Shown here: positions 25,887 to 35,211 of the stretch, piece after piece
Layout of the letters: each line of letters starts with the position of its first letter
Numbering within the stretch: the first letter of the stretch is position 1
Source of the DNA: Fodinicola acaciae
Lineage (GTDB): Bacteria; Actinomycetota; Actinomycetes; Mycobacteriales; HKI-0501
Assembly (NCBI RefSeq): GCF_010993745.1
Contig: NZ_WOTN01000003.1
Location: forward strand, 1,488,001-1,552,000
Length of the DNA stretch: 64,000 nt
Reading direction: 5' to 3'
Notes under the pieces: model-generated
The model's input: the letters and a program-made list of their open reading frames with translations, nothing else
Told to the model about the DNA's origin: nothing
Databases searched by the model: none
Position numbers and translations under genes: made by a program

Positions 25887-26780
25887 ATGAGCCGACACGA
25901 GAAAATCGCGACGGCCAGGCGGAAACTGCCGGCGGTCGTGGCGGCAGCCGGAGTGCTCGTCGCGGTGCTGTCGCTGCTTGGCCTGCAGGCCGAGGCGGCG
26001 CGTACGGACCACTCGCGGCTGTCCGCGAACGGCAGCACCTTGGCCGCGCCCGCAACAAACCCAGCCGCGAACACGGCCGCGCGGCCGAAGGTCAGCCACT
26101 CGGTGGAGATCAAGAACTACGCGTTTTCGCCGACGTCGTTGACAGTCGCCGAGGGCGACACGGTGACCTGGACCAACCTGGACACCGCGCCGCACACGGT
26201 GACAGTGACCAGCGGACCGGTCACGTTCGACTCGGGCAACCTGCAGAAGGGACAGTCTTTCAGCTATACGTTCGGCAAAGCCGGCACGTACGCGTACTAC
26301 TGTGCCGTCCATCCGGACATGAAGGCGAGCGTGACGGTCACCGGCGCGACCACTCCGCCGTCATCTCCCCCGCCGACGACCGGTCCGCCAGCCTCAGCGT
26401 CGCCGACGCCGAGCATGTCGATGCCGCCGCCGAGCAGCGGTTGCGCCGGCCTCGACGCGGCGGCACACGCCTTTCTGCAGCATTTCTACGCGGCGCATCT
26501 GGAGCCGTCGTTGGGCCAGCAGATCGGCGACATCCTCAACGTCGACCAATACGTCAAAACACACACGGTGTTGATCGAAAACATGATCAAACCGTTGGTC
26601 GGTGGCTCCGACCAGGCGTTGGCGGTGTTCCTGCAACACGTGTACGCCGCGCATCTGGAGGCCTCGCCAAACCAGCAGGTCAGCGACATCGCCAACCTCG
26701 ACCAGTATGTCAAGACGCACACGGTGTTGATCGAGAACATGATCAAACCCCTGGTCGGCAGCGATCTGAGCTCCTGCTGA
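25887..26780 (+). CDS. Secreted cupredoxin with duplicated C-terminal unit
   Basis: ATG 25887 follows GGAAAGGAGAAGG; 297 residues. After a signal sequence, a plastocyanin-like domain shows the type-1 copper ligands: His in DTAPHTV, and Cys-x2-His-x3-Met in YYCAVHPDMKA. A Pro/Ser linker leads to two near-identical ~50-residue repeats (FLQHFYAAHLEPSLGQQIGD and FLQHVYAAHLEASPNQQVSD, each ending VLIENMIKPLVG). The repeat unit is of unknown function and may be a small helical interaction module. Confidence 0.8.
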   Translation: MSRHEKIATARRKLPAVVAAAGVLVAVLSLLGLQAEAARTDHSRLSANGSTLAAPATNPAANTAARPKVSHSVEIKNYAFSPTSLTVAEGDTVTWTNLDTAPHTVTVTSGPVTFDSGNLQKGQSFSYTFGKAGTYAYYCAVHPDMKASVTVTGATTPPSSPPPTTGPPASASPTPSMSMPPPSSGCAGLDAAAHAFLQHFYAAHLEPSLGQQIGDILNVDQYVKTHTVLIENMIKPLVGGSDQALAVFLQHVYAAHLEASPNQQVSDIANLDQYVKTHTVLIENMIKPLVGSDLSSC

Positions 26781-26860
26781 TCCCACCTACGCGGGGTCCG
26801 GCCGGGTCGCAGCCGGTCGGACCCGGCGACCTCTCGAATGCTTCCGGAGCGCCAAAAAAC

Positions 26861-27460
26861 ATGCGAAAGCTGCTCATTCTCGCCGCGGTCTGCTGGCTGG
26901 CATTTCCGGTCACTCCGGCGGCCGCCGCGACGCATTCCGTTTCGATGCGGCAATACGCGTACGCGCCGGCCGCGCTGACCATCACGGCCGGCGACACGAT
27001 CCGGTGGACGAACTACGACACGGCTCAGCATGACGTGACGATCACCAATGGGCCGGTGTCGTTTCACGGTCCGCTCATCGGCAAAGGCCAGTCGTGGACC
27101 TACACGTTCGGCACGGCCGGCACCTACTCCTACGTCTGCAGCATCCATCCAGACATGAAGGCGCGGATCGTCGTGCGTCCGAAAGCAGTCGTCAGCAGTG
27201 CCACGCCAGCACCGGCGCCAGCGCGGCCGCGGCCGTCCGCCTCAGCGTCACCGGCAGTCGTGGCGCCGAGCGCGTCGATGCCGATGGTGGCCACCCCGGC
27301 GCCGGACTCCGCGAGCTTGAGCCCGCTGCTGATCGTGGCCGGCATCTCGGTCGCGGTGGTGGTCTTCTGCCTGCTGCTGATGAGCTCTCGACCGACGCCG
27401 TCGTTCACCAGCCATCGCGAGCTGGACGACACCGCCGTGCTGCCGAAGGATGAGCGCTAG
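26861..27460 (+). CDS. Membrane-anchored cupredoxin
   Basis: ATG 26861; 200 residues. A signal peptide (LLILAAVCWLAFPVTPAAAA) precedes a cupredoxin domain with copper ligands His in DTAQHDV and Cys, His, Met in YVCSIHPDMKA. A Pro/Ala-rich stalk leads to a C-terminal TM segment (LLIVAGISVAVVVFCLLLM) with a short cytoplasmic tail. The domain resembles that of the preceding protein, so the two arose by duplication. It is likely an electron or copper carrier on the outer face of the membrane. Confidence 0.8.
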   Translation: MRKLLILAAVCWLAFPVTPAAAATHSVSMRQYAYAPAALTITAGDTIRWTNYDTAQHDVTITNGPVSFHGPLIGKGQSWTYTFGTAGTYSYVCSIHPDMKARIVVRPKAVVSSATPAPAPARPRPSASASPAVVAPSASMPMVATPAPDSASLSPLLIVAGISVAVVVFCLLLMSSRPTPSFTSHRELDDTAVLPKDER

Positions 27461-27506
27461 CCGCGGGATTTCATCTGATGGCTGGCGACACGGTTTGGAA
27501 TGCACG

Positions 27507-29105
27507 GAAGTGCCTGTCCAGCGCGGGAAACTTGGGATTGCGAAGTCACAAGTAGCGTCGCGTGGAAGGCACTCCGTGGGTGAAGGGTAACAGGGTTGTC
27601 GGGTTGGTTTTGGATCCGACTCGCGAGTCGTTGGTGTCTTGGGCGGGTGGGTTGTTGCTGCGGCAGACGATCCGGGTGTCGGGCATCGAGCGGGTGTTGT
27701 CGATGGCGTTGGCGCCGTGGCGTGGGAGGCGTGCTGTCCATGATCCGGGAAAGATCATCGGCGACTTGGCGGTTGCGATCGCGCTGGGTGGGGACTGTCT
27801 GGCCGATCTTGCCGTGGTCCGTGCGCAGCCGGGGCTGTTCGGGCCGGTGGCCAGTGATCCCACGGCATCTCGCCTGGTGAGCGCGCTGGCTGCCGATATC
27901 GATGCCGTGTTGCCGGCGATTCGGTCTGCTCGCGCCCGGGCGCGGGCGGCGGTGTGGGCGGCGGCGGCCGTTGGCTGGCCGGGTGGGCAGCCGCGCGGGC
28001 GGGCAGGTGATCGTGGATATCGACGCGACGTTGGTGAGCGCGCATTCGGACAAGGAACACGCGTCAGGCACTGATAAACGCACGTTCGGGTTCGCGCCGA
28101 TGTGTGTGTTCGTCGACCACGGCGAATACGGCACCGGTGAGACGTTGGTGACCCAGTTGCGCCCGGGCAACGCCTCGCCGCAGAACACGCCCGATCATAT
28201 CCAGGCGCTGGATCTGGCGCTGCCCCAGCTGCCCGAAGGCGAGCGCGCGCAGGTGCTCGTCCGCGCCGATTCCGGCGCGTGTTCCAAGGCGTTCCTGCAT
28301 CACATCACCGATCTGGGGTTGGAGTATTCGATCGGATTCCCGGCCCATGAAACGGTCAAAGCCGCGATGGAGGCTATCCCGCCGCAGGCCTGGAGACCGG
28401 CTGTTGACGGTGACGGCCAGCCGCGCGAGGGCGCGCAGGTCGCCGAGCTCACGCGATGGATGCCCGACCCGACCCCGGCAACCCGACCCGGTCCTCAACA
28501 ATGGCCAGCCGGGATGCGGGTGATCGCCCGCCGGGAACGACCACACCCCGGCGCGCAACTACGCCTCACCGACCAGGACGGGTGGCGCATCACCTGCTTC
28601 GCCACCAACACCCACGGCCCCGGCTGGACACTGGACACACTGGAAGTACGCCACCGGCAACGAGCCCGTTGCGAGGACCGTATCCGCGCGCAGAAAGACA
28701 CCGGCATGCGCAACCTGCCCTTCCACGGATACGCCCACAACCAGATCTGGCTGGAAATCGCCGCACTAGCGGCGGACTTGCTGGCCTGGACCCAAACCCT
28801 GGCCTGGGACACACACCAACCCGCCAGACGCTGGGAACCCAAACGCCTACGGCTACGCATCCTGGCCGTCGCCGGCCGCATCATCCACAGCGGCCGACGA
28901 CGACGCCTACGACTACCCCGCAACTGGCCCTTCAACCACCTCATCGACAACGCCTGGAAATCCCTACAACCCAGCTAAAAACGACGAACCAACCCCACAA
29001 CCAGGACCGGAGAACCGGCGACACAGCGCCGGAAACCAGCCCTGCCACAAACAAACACACAGACCCCACAACCAGCCAAACAGTCACTCAACTCCCACGC
29101 GAAAG
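27507..29105 (+). mobile_element. IS1380-family insertion sequence (degenerate)
   Basis: A split transposase of the IS1380 type lies inside. Ends were estimated from weak inverted similarity between CGCGGGAAACTTGGG (left, ~27515) and the reverse complement of CTCAACTCCCACGCG (right, ~29100). No target duplication could be fixed. Confidence 0.6.
27562..28978 (+). pseudogene. IS1380-family transposase, frameshifted
   Basis: The N-terminal part is in one frame (27562 to about 27980: DPGKIIGDLAVAIALGGDCL, FGPVASDPTASRL). The catalytic part is in another (from about 27985 to 28978: GGQVIVDIDATLVSAHSDKE, TQLRPGNASPQNTPDHI, VLVRADSGACSKAFLHH, RCEDRIRAQKDTGMRNLPF). Together they cover a whole IS1380 DDE transposase. 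The single frame change near 27,955-28,005 inactivates it unless it is a programmed shift, which is not known for this family. Confidence 0.75.
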
Positions 29106-29113
29106 ATCGAGGC

Positions 29114-29229
29114 TAGGGCCTGTCTCCATATTCCGCGGGGCGATAGCCGAGCCGCTGTCACATCTTTCTCGGGCCGCCTGACGTTTGGATCTCGACTCTC
29201 GTCCCCCCGGAATATGGAGACAGGCCCTA
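29114..29229. repeat. 116-bp MITE-like element with 20-22-bp perfect terminal inverted repeats
   Basis: GGGCCTGTCTCCATATTCCG at 29116-29135 is repeated in perfect inversion at 29208-29227, with TA on both outer sides (possible TA or CTAR target duplication, as in the IS5/IS427 group). The 72-bp interior has no open frame. It lies ~10 bp from the estimated right end of the IS1380 element. Confidence 0.75.
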
Positions 29230-29330
29230 AAACAATTTCCGGCCGGATCGCCGGCGAATGTTGACGCGACCGCGACCGGCGCGTACATTCACGCGGGCAA
29301 TCGATTTCTCGGGTGAACCGGAGTGGTCGC

Positions 29331-31316
29331 ATGGCGCCGATCGACCGTCGCAGTTTTCTCCGGGCCGGCATCGGGGTCGCCGCCGTCGCGATTTCCCGGC
29401 CGTTCGCCGCCGCCACACCGGCGTACGTCGGCGCCGGCGCTTTCACCAGGGTCTACGATCCGACGCCGACCGGCAGCGTGAAGCAATACATCAACGACCA
29501 CACGTTCGTACGCGCGTCGACCGGCGAGTGGCACCTGTTCGGCATCACCGGCCAGATGGGGGCGATCGGCAACGAGGTCAACTTCGCGCACGCCACCGCG
29601 CCGGCACTCTATGGTCCGTGGACGCGGCAACCGTACGCGCTGACCGCGGATCGGTCCTATTACGGCGAAACGCAGATCTGGGCTCCGCACGTCATCCTGG
29701 TCGACGGCACGTATCACATGTTTTACTGCAGCGTCCGCGACAACGGCTTCGGCATCAGCCTGGCGACCTCGACGGATCTGGTCAACTGGACCAAACGCCC
29801 TGCCGGTCCGCTGTTCTACGGCAACGCCAACCGTGACCCGTACGTGACGCGGATCGGCAACCAGTGGGTCATGTACTACTGCGAGGTCGGCGGCGGTGAC
29901 CACCACATCGTCGGTTACCGCACCAGCACGGATCTGGTCAACTGGAGCGCACAGCAGGTCGCGTACACGGATCCGTCGACCACCGCCAATACGCCGTCGA
30001 CCACCGAGTCGCCGACCGTCATCCAGCGCGACGGTTACTCGTATCTGTTCATCGGCCCGAAAAACGGCTACGAAGGCACCGACGTGCTGCGCAGCACCAA
30101 CCCGTTTTCCTTCAGCTACGCCGACCTCGCCGGGCACATCCCCGGCCATGCCGCCGAGGTGATCGACGACGGTGGCACCGTGTCGGTCAGCGCCTGCGGC
30201 TGGTTCGAGCACGGTGTTTCGTTGGCACCGCTGGAATGGCGATCGGCCGCCGCGCCATGGCAGACGCGCGACAATCCGGTGGCGCAGCTCGGCGCCGGTG
30301 GACTGCTGCACGTTTTCGCGCTGGAGCCCGGCACATCTCGCATCCTGCACCGAGCCCAGACGGCGAATGCCTGGTCCGACTGGGAAGTCTTCAGCGATCC
30401 GGTCGGCGCCGTGCCGACCGCCTGCCGCAGCCAGGACGGCCGGCTGGAGGTTTTCGCCGTAGGCCCCAACGGAAACAGCCTGCTGCATCGCGTCCAGAAC
30501 GCCGACGGCAGCTGGCGTGACTGGTCGGCCTTCGGCGGGCCGGCCGGCGCCGCGCCGGCGGTGGCCCGCCGGATGGACGGCGCGCTGGAGGCCTTCGCGC
30601 TCGGACCGGGCGGCGCCTATATCGCTCGCCGCGCGCAAAACCGCGCCAACGCCACCGAAACCGACTGGACGGCCTGGGAGACTTTCGGTACGGCCGCGGG
30701 ATCACCGCCGGTTGTCGGCACCAATGCCGACGGACGACTGGAGGTCTTCGCACTCGGACCGGCCGGAGCGTACGTGGCGCATCGCTGGCAGGACGGCGAC
30801 GGCGTCTGGCGGCAACCGTGGGACGCGAGTTTCGGTGGCCCGGCGGCAACCGCGGTGACGGTGACGCGCGACGGCCGCGGCCTGCTGAACGTCTTCGCCC
30901 TCGACGCCTACGGCGGCGGCTCGCACTGCCGCACGCAGTCGGTGCCGAGCGGCGGCTGGAACGGTTGGACGAGCGTCGTGTCCGGCTGGGTCGACCTGCC
31001 ACCGACCGCCATCCCGAGCCAGGACGGCCGGCTGGAGATGTTCTGGACGCCGGTCGGCCGCGAAGGCGTGCTGCACCGCTATCAGACGAGTACGACCACC
31101 GGCGCGTGGTCGGCGCCGGAGACGTTCAGCACCGACACCGTCGCGGCGACGCCGAGCGCCGTCATGGACTCCGCCGGCCGCATCCATGTTTTCGCCGTAC
31201 GTCCGGACGGCACGCTGTTGGAACGCGTCCAGACCGCACCGAGCTCCGGCTGGGCTGGCTGGACGACGTTCGGCGACCGCAAGATCGCCGTCGTACCAGC
31301 CGGATCGGTGACCTGA
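29331..31316 (+). CDS. Tat-exported two-propeller protein (GH43-like plus PLL-like lectin)
   Basis: ATG 29331; 661 residues. The N-terminus has a twin-arginine signal (DRRSFLRAGIGVAAVAISRP). Residues ~35-310 look like a five-bladed glycosidase propeller of the GH43/GH32 type (QIWAPHVILVDGTYHMFYCS, STDLVNW twice, NRDPYVTRIGNQWVMYY, TESPTVIQRDGYSYLF), with the acidic residues needed for hydrolysis. Residues ~325-655 are seven repeats of the form GRLEVFALGP...W..W..FGG, as in PLL/tachylectin-like sugar-binding propellers. It is probably a secreted carbohydrate-binding or arabinan/levan-active protein. Confidence 0.75.
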   Translation: MAPIDRRSFLRAGIGVAAVAISRPFAAATPAYVGAGAFTRVYDPTPTGSVKQYINDHTFVRASTGEWHLFGITGQMGAIGNEVNFAHATAPALYGPWTRQPYALTADRSYYGETQIWAPHVILVDGTYHMFYCSVRDNGFGISLATSTDLVNWTKRPAGPLFYGNANRDPYVTRIGNQWVMYYCEVGGGDHHIVGYRTSTDLVNWSAQQVAYTDPSTTANTPSTTESPTVIQRDGYSYLFIGPKNGYEGTDVLRSTNPFSFSYADLAGHIPGHAAEVIDDGGTVSVSACGWFEHGVSLAPLEWRSAAAPWQTRDNPVAQLGAGGLLHVFALEPGTSRILHRAQTANAWSDWEVFSDPVGAVPTACRSQDGRLEVFAVGPNGNSLLHRVQNADGSWRDWSAFGGPAGAAPAVARRMDGALEAFALGPGGAYIARRAQNRANATETDWTAWETFGTAAGSPPVVGTNADGRLEVFALGPAGAYVAHRWQDGDGVWRQPWDASFGGPAATAVTVTRDGRGLLNVFALDAYGGGSHCRTQSVPSGGWNGWTSVVSGWVDLPPTAIPSQDGRLEMFWTPVGREGVLHRYQTSTTTGAWSAPETFSTDTVAATPSAVMDSAGRIHVFAVRPDGTLLERVQTAPSSGWAGWTTFGDRKIAVVPAGSVT

Positions 31317-31374
31317 TCGCAGGTCCGTCTTCGAGGGCCACCCCGTCCCGGCCGCGCACGCGAGTCGCTCCAGT

Positions 31375-34300
31375 GTGATCGAAACGCGTACGCGGCGTGG
31401 CCGGCGCTGGGACGATGGCCGGGTGGACGACCTCCGACCGCCGCCGCGCGACCGCGTGGCGCAGCTGGTCGTGTGGCATCCGGACGGCCAGCGCCGCGGT
31501 TCCGGATATCGGGTCAGCGACACCGAAGTGCTGACCGCCGCGCACGTGCTCGCCGGCGCCGAGGCCGTCGAGGTGCGGTTCGAGCCCGACCTGCCGACCG
31601 GCCGGCAGCTGCCGGCGCGGTCATGGCGCACGCATCCGTCCGCCGACTTCGCGGTCGTGACCATCGAGCCGGACGGCCGGCCGACGCCGGCCGCGGCGTA
31701 CGGCCGGGTCACCGAGCGGCTGGCCGTGCTGACCGCGCAGGCGGTCGGTTTTCCGCGCTGGAAACTGCGTTTCGACGACCAGCCATATCGCGACGCGCAC
31801 CATGTCGTCGGCACCATCGCGGTGCTGTCCAACTTTCGCGAAGGCACCCTGGAAGTGCGCGTACCGACGCCGCCGGCCGATCCGGACGACGGCGGCTCGC
31901 CGTGGGAAGGCATGTCCGGCGCGCCGGTGTGGGTCGGCGGCCGGATCGTCGGCGTGATCACCAAACACCATCTCAGCGACGGGCCTGGCCGGCTCGCGGC
32001 GGCGCGACTGGACCGGGCGGCCGGCGACTGGGACCTGTTTGCGCTGCCCGCCGAGTTGCCCGACGCGAGCCCGTTGTCGGCGGCCGAGGCCGTCGTCGCC
32101 GCACACCGCGCGGTGATCGCCGACATCGCGCCGGCCGAGCTGGTCGGCCGCGAGACCGAGCTGGCCGAGCTGGCCGCCTTCGCCGCCGGCGACCGGCCGT
32201 ACGCCTGGTGGCAGGCCGGTCCGTGGGCCGGCAAGTCGGCGCTGCTGTCCTGGTTCGCGCTGCATCCGCCGGCCGGCGTCGACGTGGTGTCGTTCTTCGT
32301 CAGCGGCCGGCTGGCCGAGCAGTCCGACTCCGACGCGTTTTTGGCCGCGATGATCGAACAACTGGCCGCACTGGCCGGCGAGGATCCGCAGGCCGCGCTG
32401 GGCGTACGGCAGCGCCAGGGCCAGTTTCTGCGGCTGCTCGCGGCCGCCGGCGAGCGGTGCACGGCGGTCGGCCGCCGGCTGCTGGTCGTCGTCGACGGCC
32501 TGGACGAGGACGCCTCGGCCGACCGCGACCGCATCGTCTCGCTGCTGCCACGCCATCCGCCGCCGGCCGTACGCCTGCTGATCGCCAGCCGGCCGGCGCC
32601 GATGCCGGCCGACCATCCGCTGCCCGCGGTCGCGGTCCGGCAGCTCACGCCGTCCGCGTACGGCCGCGGCGAGCAGGTCGCCGCCCAACACGAGCTGACC
32701 GACCGGCTGCACGGCGAGCCGGCCGAGCGCGAGCTGCTCGGCCTGATCACCGCGTGCGGCGGCGGCCTGACCCAGCCCGACCTGGTCGAGCTCACCGGCC
32801 AGCCGGCCGACGCGGTGGACAGCCTGCTGACCGGCCACTTCCAGCGGACCATCGGCTCGGCGGTGGTGACCGGTGAGCGCGCGTACGCCTTCGCGCACGA
32901 CACGCTGCGCGAGATTTCGCAGCAGCAGCAAGGCGAAACCGTCGAGGCCTACCGCGAGCGGCTGCACGCGTGGGCCGCCGGCTATCGCGGCCGCGGCTGG
33001 CCGGCGGACACGCCGACGTACCTGCTGCGCGGCTATCCGCGGCTGCTCGCCGCGACCGGTGACCTCGCGCGGCAGATCGCGCTGGCCACCGACCACGCTC
33101 GCCACGAGCGGCTGCTCGCGGTGACCGGCGGCGACTTCGAGGCGTTGAGCGAGGTGTCGGCAGCGGTCGAGGCGGTGTCGAGCTCGGCCGATCCGGACCT
33201 CACGGCGTTGTTGCGCCTGGCATACGCGCGCTATCGCCTCGAACAACGCAATCGCGATGTGCCGGCCGGCCTGCCGGTGCTGCACGCCGCGCTCGGCGCA
33301 CCCGATCGAGCGGTCGCGCTGGCCAGCAGCATCGCCGCGGCCGACCGCCGCACCGACGCGTTGTGTCAGCTCGCGATGCATCACGACGACAAGGCCATGG
33401 TCGGCCGATTGCTTGACATGGCGGCGAAATCCGCCGAGGAATGCACCGAGCCGGCGGCGCGCGCCACCGCGTACGCGACGATGGCGTCGGCGTACGTCTG
33501 GTGCGGCCAGCCGGATCGCGCGGACCAGCTGATCGACCTGGCCGAGCAGCTGATCGCGACCGGGTCGCAGACGTTGGAGGCACGGCTCCGGCTGCTGATG
33601 GCGCTGGTGGCGGCCGGTCACCGTACGCGCGCCGCCGATCTGGCCGGCGACATCGCCAGGAAGGACGGCGATCCGACCCGGACGCGGCTGCTGCCTGACT
33701 CCGCCATCCGGTCGATGCGCTCGGCGGCGGCCGGCCTGGCCGAGGCCGGATTCGCCGACCTCGCCTCGGCGATCGCCGGCCGGCTGCGCGACGAGGCACG
33801 GCACGTGCGCCGGTTTCGCACCGAGGCCGAGCTGGACGCGTCGTACGCGCACTCGCCGATCGGCAGCAGGCACACGCTGGTCTTCGTCAGCAATGGCTCG
33901 CTGCCGGGCTATGCCGAGGTCGTCGACCTGGTCGCCGACACCGTGGAGGCCAGGGTCGAGCGCGTCGAGGCCATCCACTCGGCGCGGCAAGGCCTGCGTG
34001 CCGAGATCGCCGCCGCGGCGGTGACGGCGTTGGTGGCGCGCGGCGCGTACGACGACGCCGAGCGGCTGGCACGGTCGATCGACGCGGACGAACCCGCCGC
34101 CCGAGCGCTGGTGGCGGTGGCGGCCGGCCGGCTCGGCGCCGGCCAGACGGAGGCGGCCGGTGGACTGGTCCATGCGGCCGAGCAGGTGGCGCGGCGGTCG
34201 GGCGGATCCGTCAGAGCCGCGACCGTACGCGCGGTCGGCGCCGAACTCGCCGCCGCCGGCGATCTCGACCGCGCCAGCCTGCTCACGCGGCAGCTCGGCG

Positions 34301-35211
34301 AGTCCCCCGCACTGCCGCCGGTCACCCCGTTCCTGCCGCCTCGGCGCAAAGTCGACCTGCCAGGGCAGCTGGCGCCGGAGGAGCAGGCCGTCCAACTGGT
34401 CGAGGCCGGCGCGTACCGGCGCGCGGAGCGGCTGGTCGCCGGCCGCGACGAGATGCTGCCGCCGGCCGGTCCGATCGCTCCGGTCGTCGCCGCGTTGGTG
34501 CGCGCCGGCCAACTCCGCCGCGCGATGAAGCTGTACGAGCGGGCGTCTTTCGGCCTCGACCGCGCCGAGCCGATGGCCATCATCGTGCGTGCACTGGCTT
34601 GCGCCGGCCATGTACGCGAGGTCGAGCGCATCGTGAAGGACGCGTTTTTCGACGAGGCAACGGTTTCCGTACTCATCGCCGCCGCCGAAGGTTTCGCCGA
34701 AGCCGGTGACCAGCGCTCCGCGCACCGGTTTGCCGACCGTGCCGAGGCGATGCTGAGCAAGCCTCAGCTGCCCGGCAAGACCTTCGCGATCCCGGTCGCG
34801 TTGATGTGGGCCGCGCTCGGCGACGCCGACCGCGCCGACCAGGTGCTCGCCACCACCAGCGACCCGGTGGCCAGGATCACCGCGTTGTCCGGCATCGCCG
34901 TACGGTCGGCCAGGGCCGGTGACCCGGGCGCGGCAGCGCGGAGCCTTCGGACGGCCCTCCGTACGCTCACCGACCAGCCGCCGTCCGAGTCGCGCACCAA
35001 GGCCGTCGCCGAGGTGGTGGTCGCGCTCGCCGACAACCACGACGCCGGCTGGGACGCCACCACGCTGCCACCGGTCCGCCGGCTGCTTGTCGACGCGCTC
35101 ACCGGTCCTGGCTGGCTCGCCGCGATTCCGGCGGTCCGCCGCTGCTCGCTCACCAGCCTGCGGGAATTCGCCGACATCGAGTTCAGTGATTCAGGCTCAG
35201 CCGCAGGTTGA
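31375..35211 (+). CDS. Trypsin-like protease - STAND NTPase - helical repeat protein
   Basis: From GTG 31375 (GTG 31423 also possible) the product has 1,278 residues. The first ~220 form a trypsin-like domain with the complete triad His57 (TAAHVL), Asp91 (SADFAVV) and Ser181 (GMSGAPV). An NTPase follows with P-loop AGPWAGKSALL (Lys287) and Walker B LLVVVDGLDEDAS, then a STAND-type winged helix region. The last ~700 residues are TPR-like helical pairs rich in Ala/Arg. No signal peptide is seen, so it should act in the cytoplasm. Protease-STAND fusions are proposed conflict or cell-death switches; the trigger and target are unknown. Confidence 0.8.
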   Translation: MIETRTRRGRRWDDGRVDDLRPPPRDRVAQLVVWHPDGQRRGSGYRVSDTEVLTAAHVLAGAEAVEVRFEPDLPTGRQLPARSWRTHPSADFAVVTIEPDGRPTPAAAYGRVTERLAVLTAQAVGFPRWKLRFDDQPYRDAHHVVGTIAVLSNFREGTLEVRVPTPPADPDDGGSPWEGMSGAPVWVGGRIVGVITKHHLSDGPGRLAAARLDRAAGDWDLFALPAELPDASPLSAAEAVVAAHRAVIADIAPAELVGRETELAELAAFAAGDRPYAWWQAGPWAGKSALLSWFALHPPAGVDVVSFFVSGRLAEQSDSDAFLAAMIEQLAALAGEDPQAALGVRQRQGQFLRLLAAAGERCTAVGRRLLVVVDGLDEDASADRDRIVSLLPRHPPPAVRLLIASRPAPMPADHPLPAVAVRQLTPSAYGRGEQVAAQHELTDRLHGEPAERELLGLITACGGGLTQPDLVELTGQPADAVDSLLTGHFQRTIGSAVVTGERAYAFAHDTLREISQQQQGETVEAYRERLHAWAAGYRGRGWPADTPTYLLRGYPRLLAATGDLARQIALATDHARHERLLAVTGGDFEALSEVSAAVEAVSSSADPDLTALLRLAYARYRLEQRNRDVPAGLPVLHAALGAPDRAVALASSIAAADRRTDALCQLAMHHDDKAMVGRLLDMAAKSAEECTEPAARATAYATMASAYVWCGQPDRADQLIDLAEQLIATGSQTLEARLRLLMALVAAGHRTRAADLAGDIARKDGDPTRTRLLPDSAIRSMRSAAAGLAEAGFADLASAIAGRLRDEARHVRRFRTEAELDASYAHSPIGSRHTLVFVSNGSLPGYAEVVDLVADTVEARVERVEAIHSARQGLRAEIAAAAVTALVARGAYDDAERLARSIDADEPAARALVAVAAGRLGAGQTEAAGGLVHAAEQVARRSGGSVRAATVRAVGAELAAAGDLDRASLLTRQLGESPALPPVTPFLPPRRKVDLPGQLAPEEQAVQLVEAGAYRRAERLVAGRDEMLPPAGPIAPVVAALVRAGQLRRAMKLYERASFGLDRAEPMAIIVRALACAGHVREVERIVKDAFFDEATVSVLIAAAEGFAEAGDQRSAHRFADRAEAMLSKPQLPGKTFAIPVALMWAALGDADRADQVLATTSDPVARITALSGIAVRSARAGDPGAAARSLRTALRTLTDQPPSESRTKAVAEVVVALADNHDAGWDATTLPPVRRLLVDALTGPGWLAAIPAVRRCSLTSLREFADIEFSDSGSAAG

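Noticed and set aside
31621-35040. Very long open frame on the minus strand opposite the protease-STAND gene
   Set aside because: It has the Gly/Arg/Gln-rich composition typical of antisense frames in high-GC DNA; no domain is visible and the plus strand encodes clear motifs.
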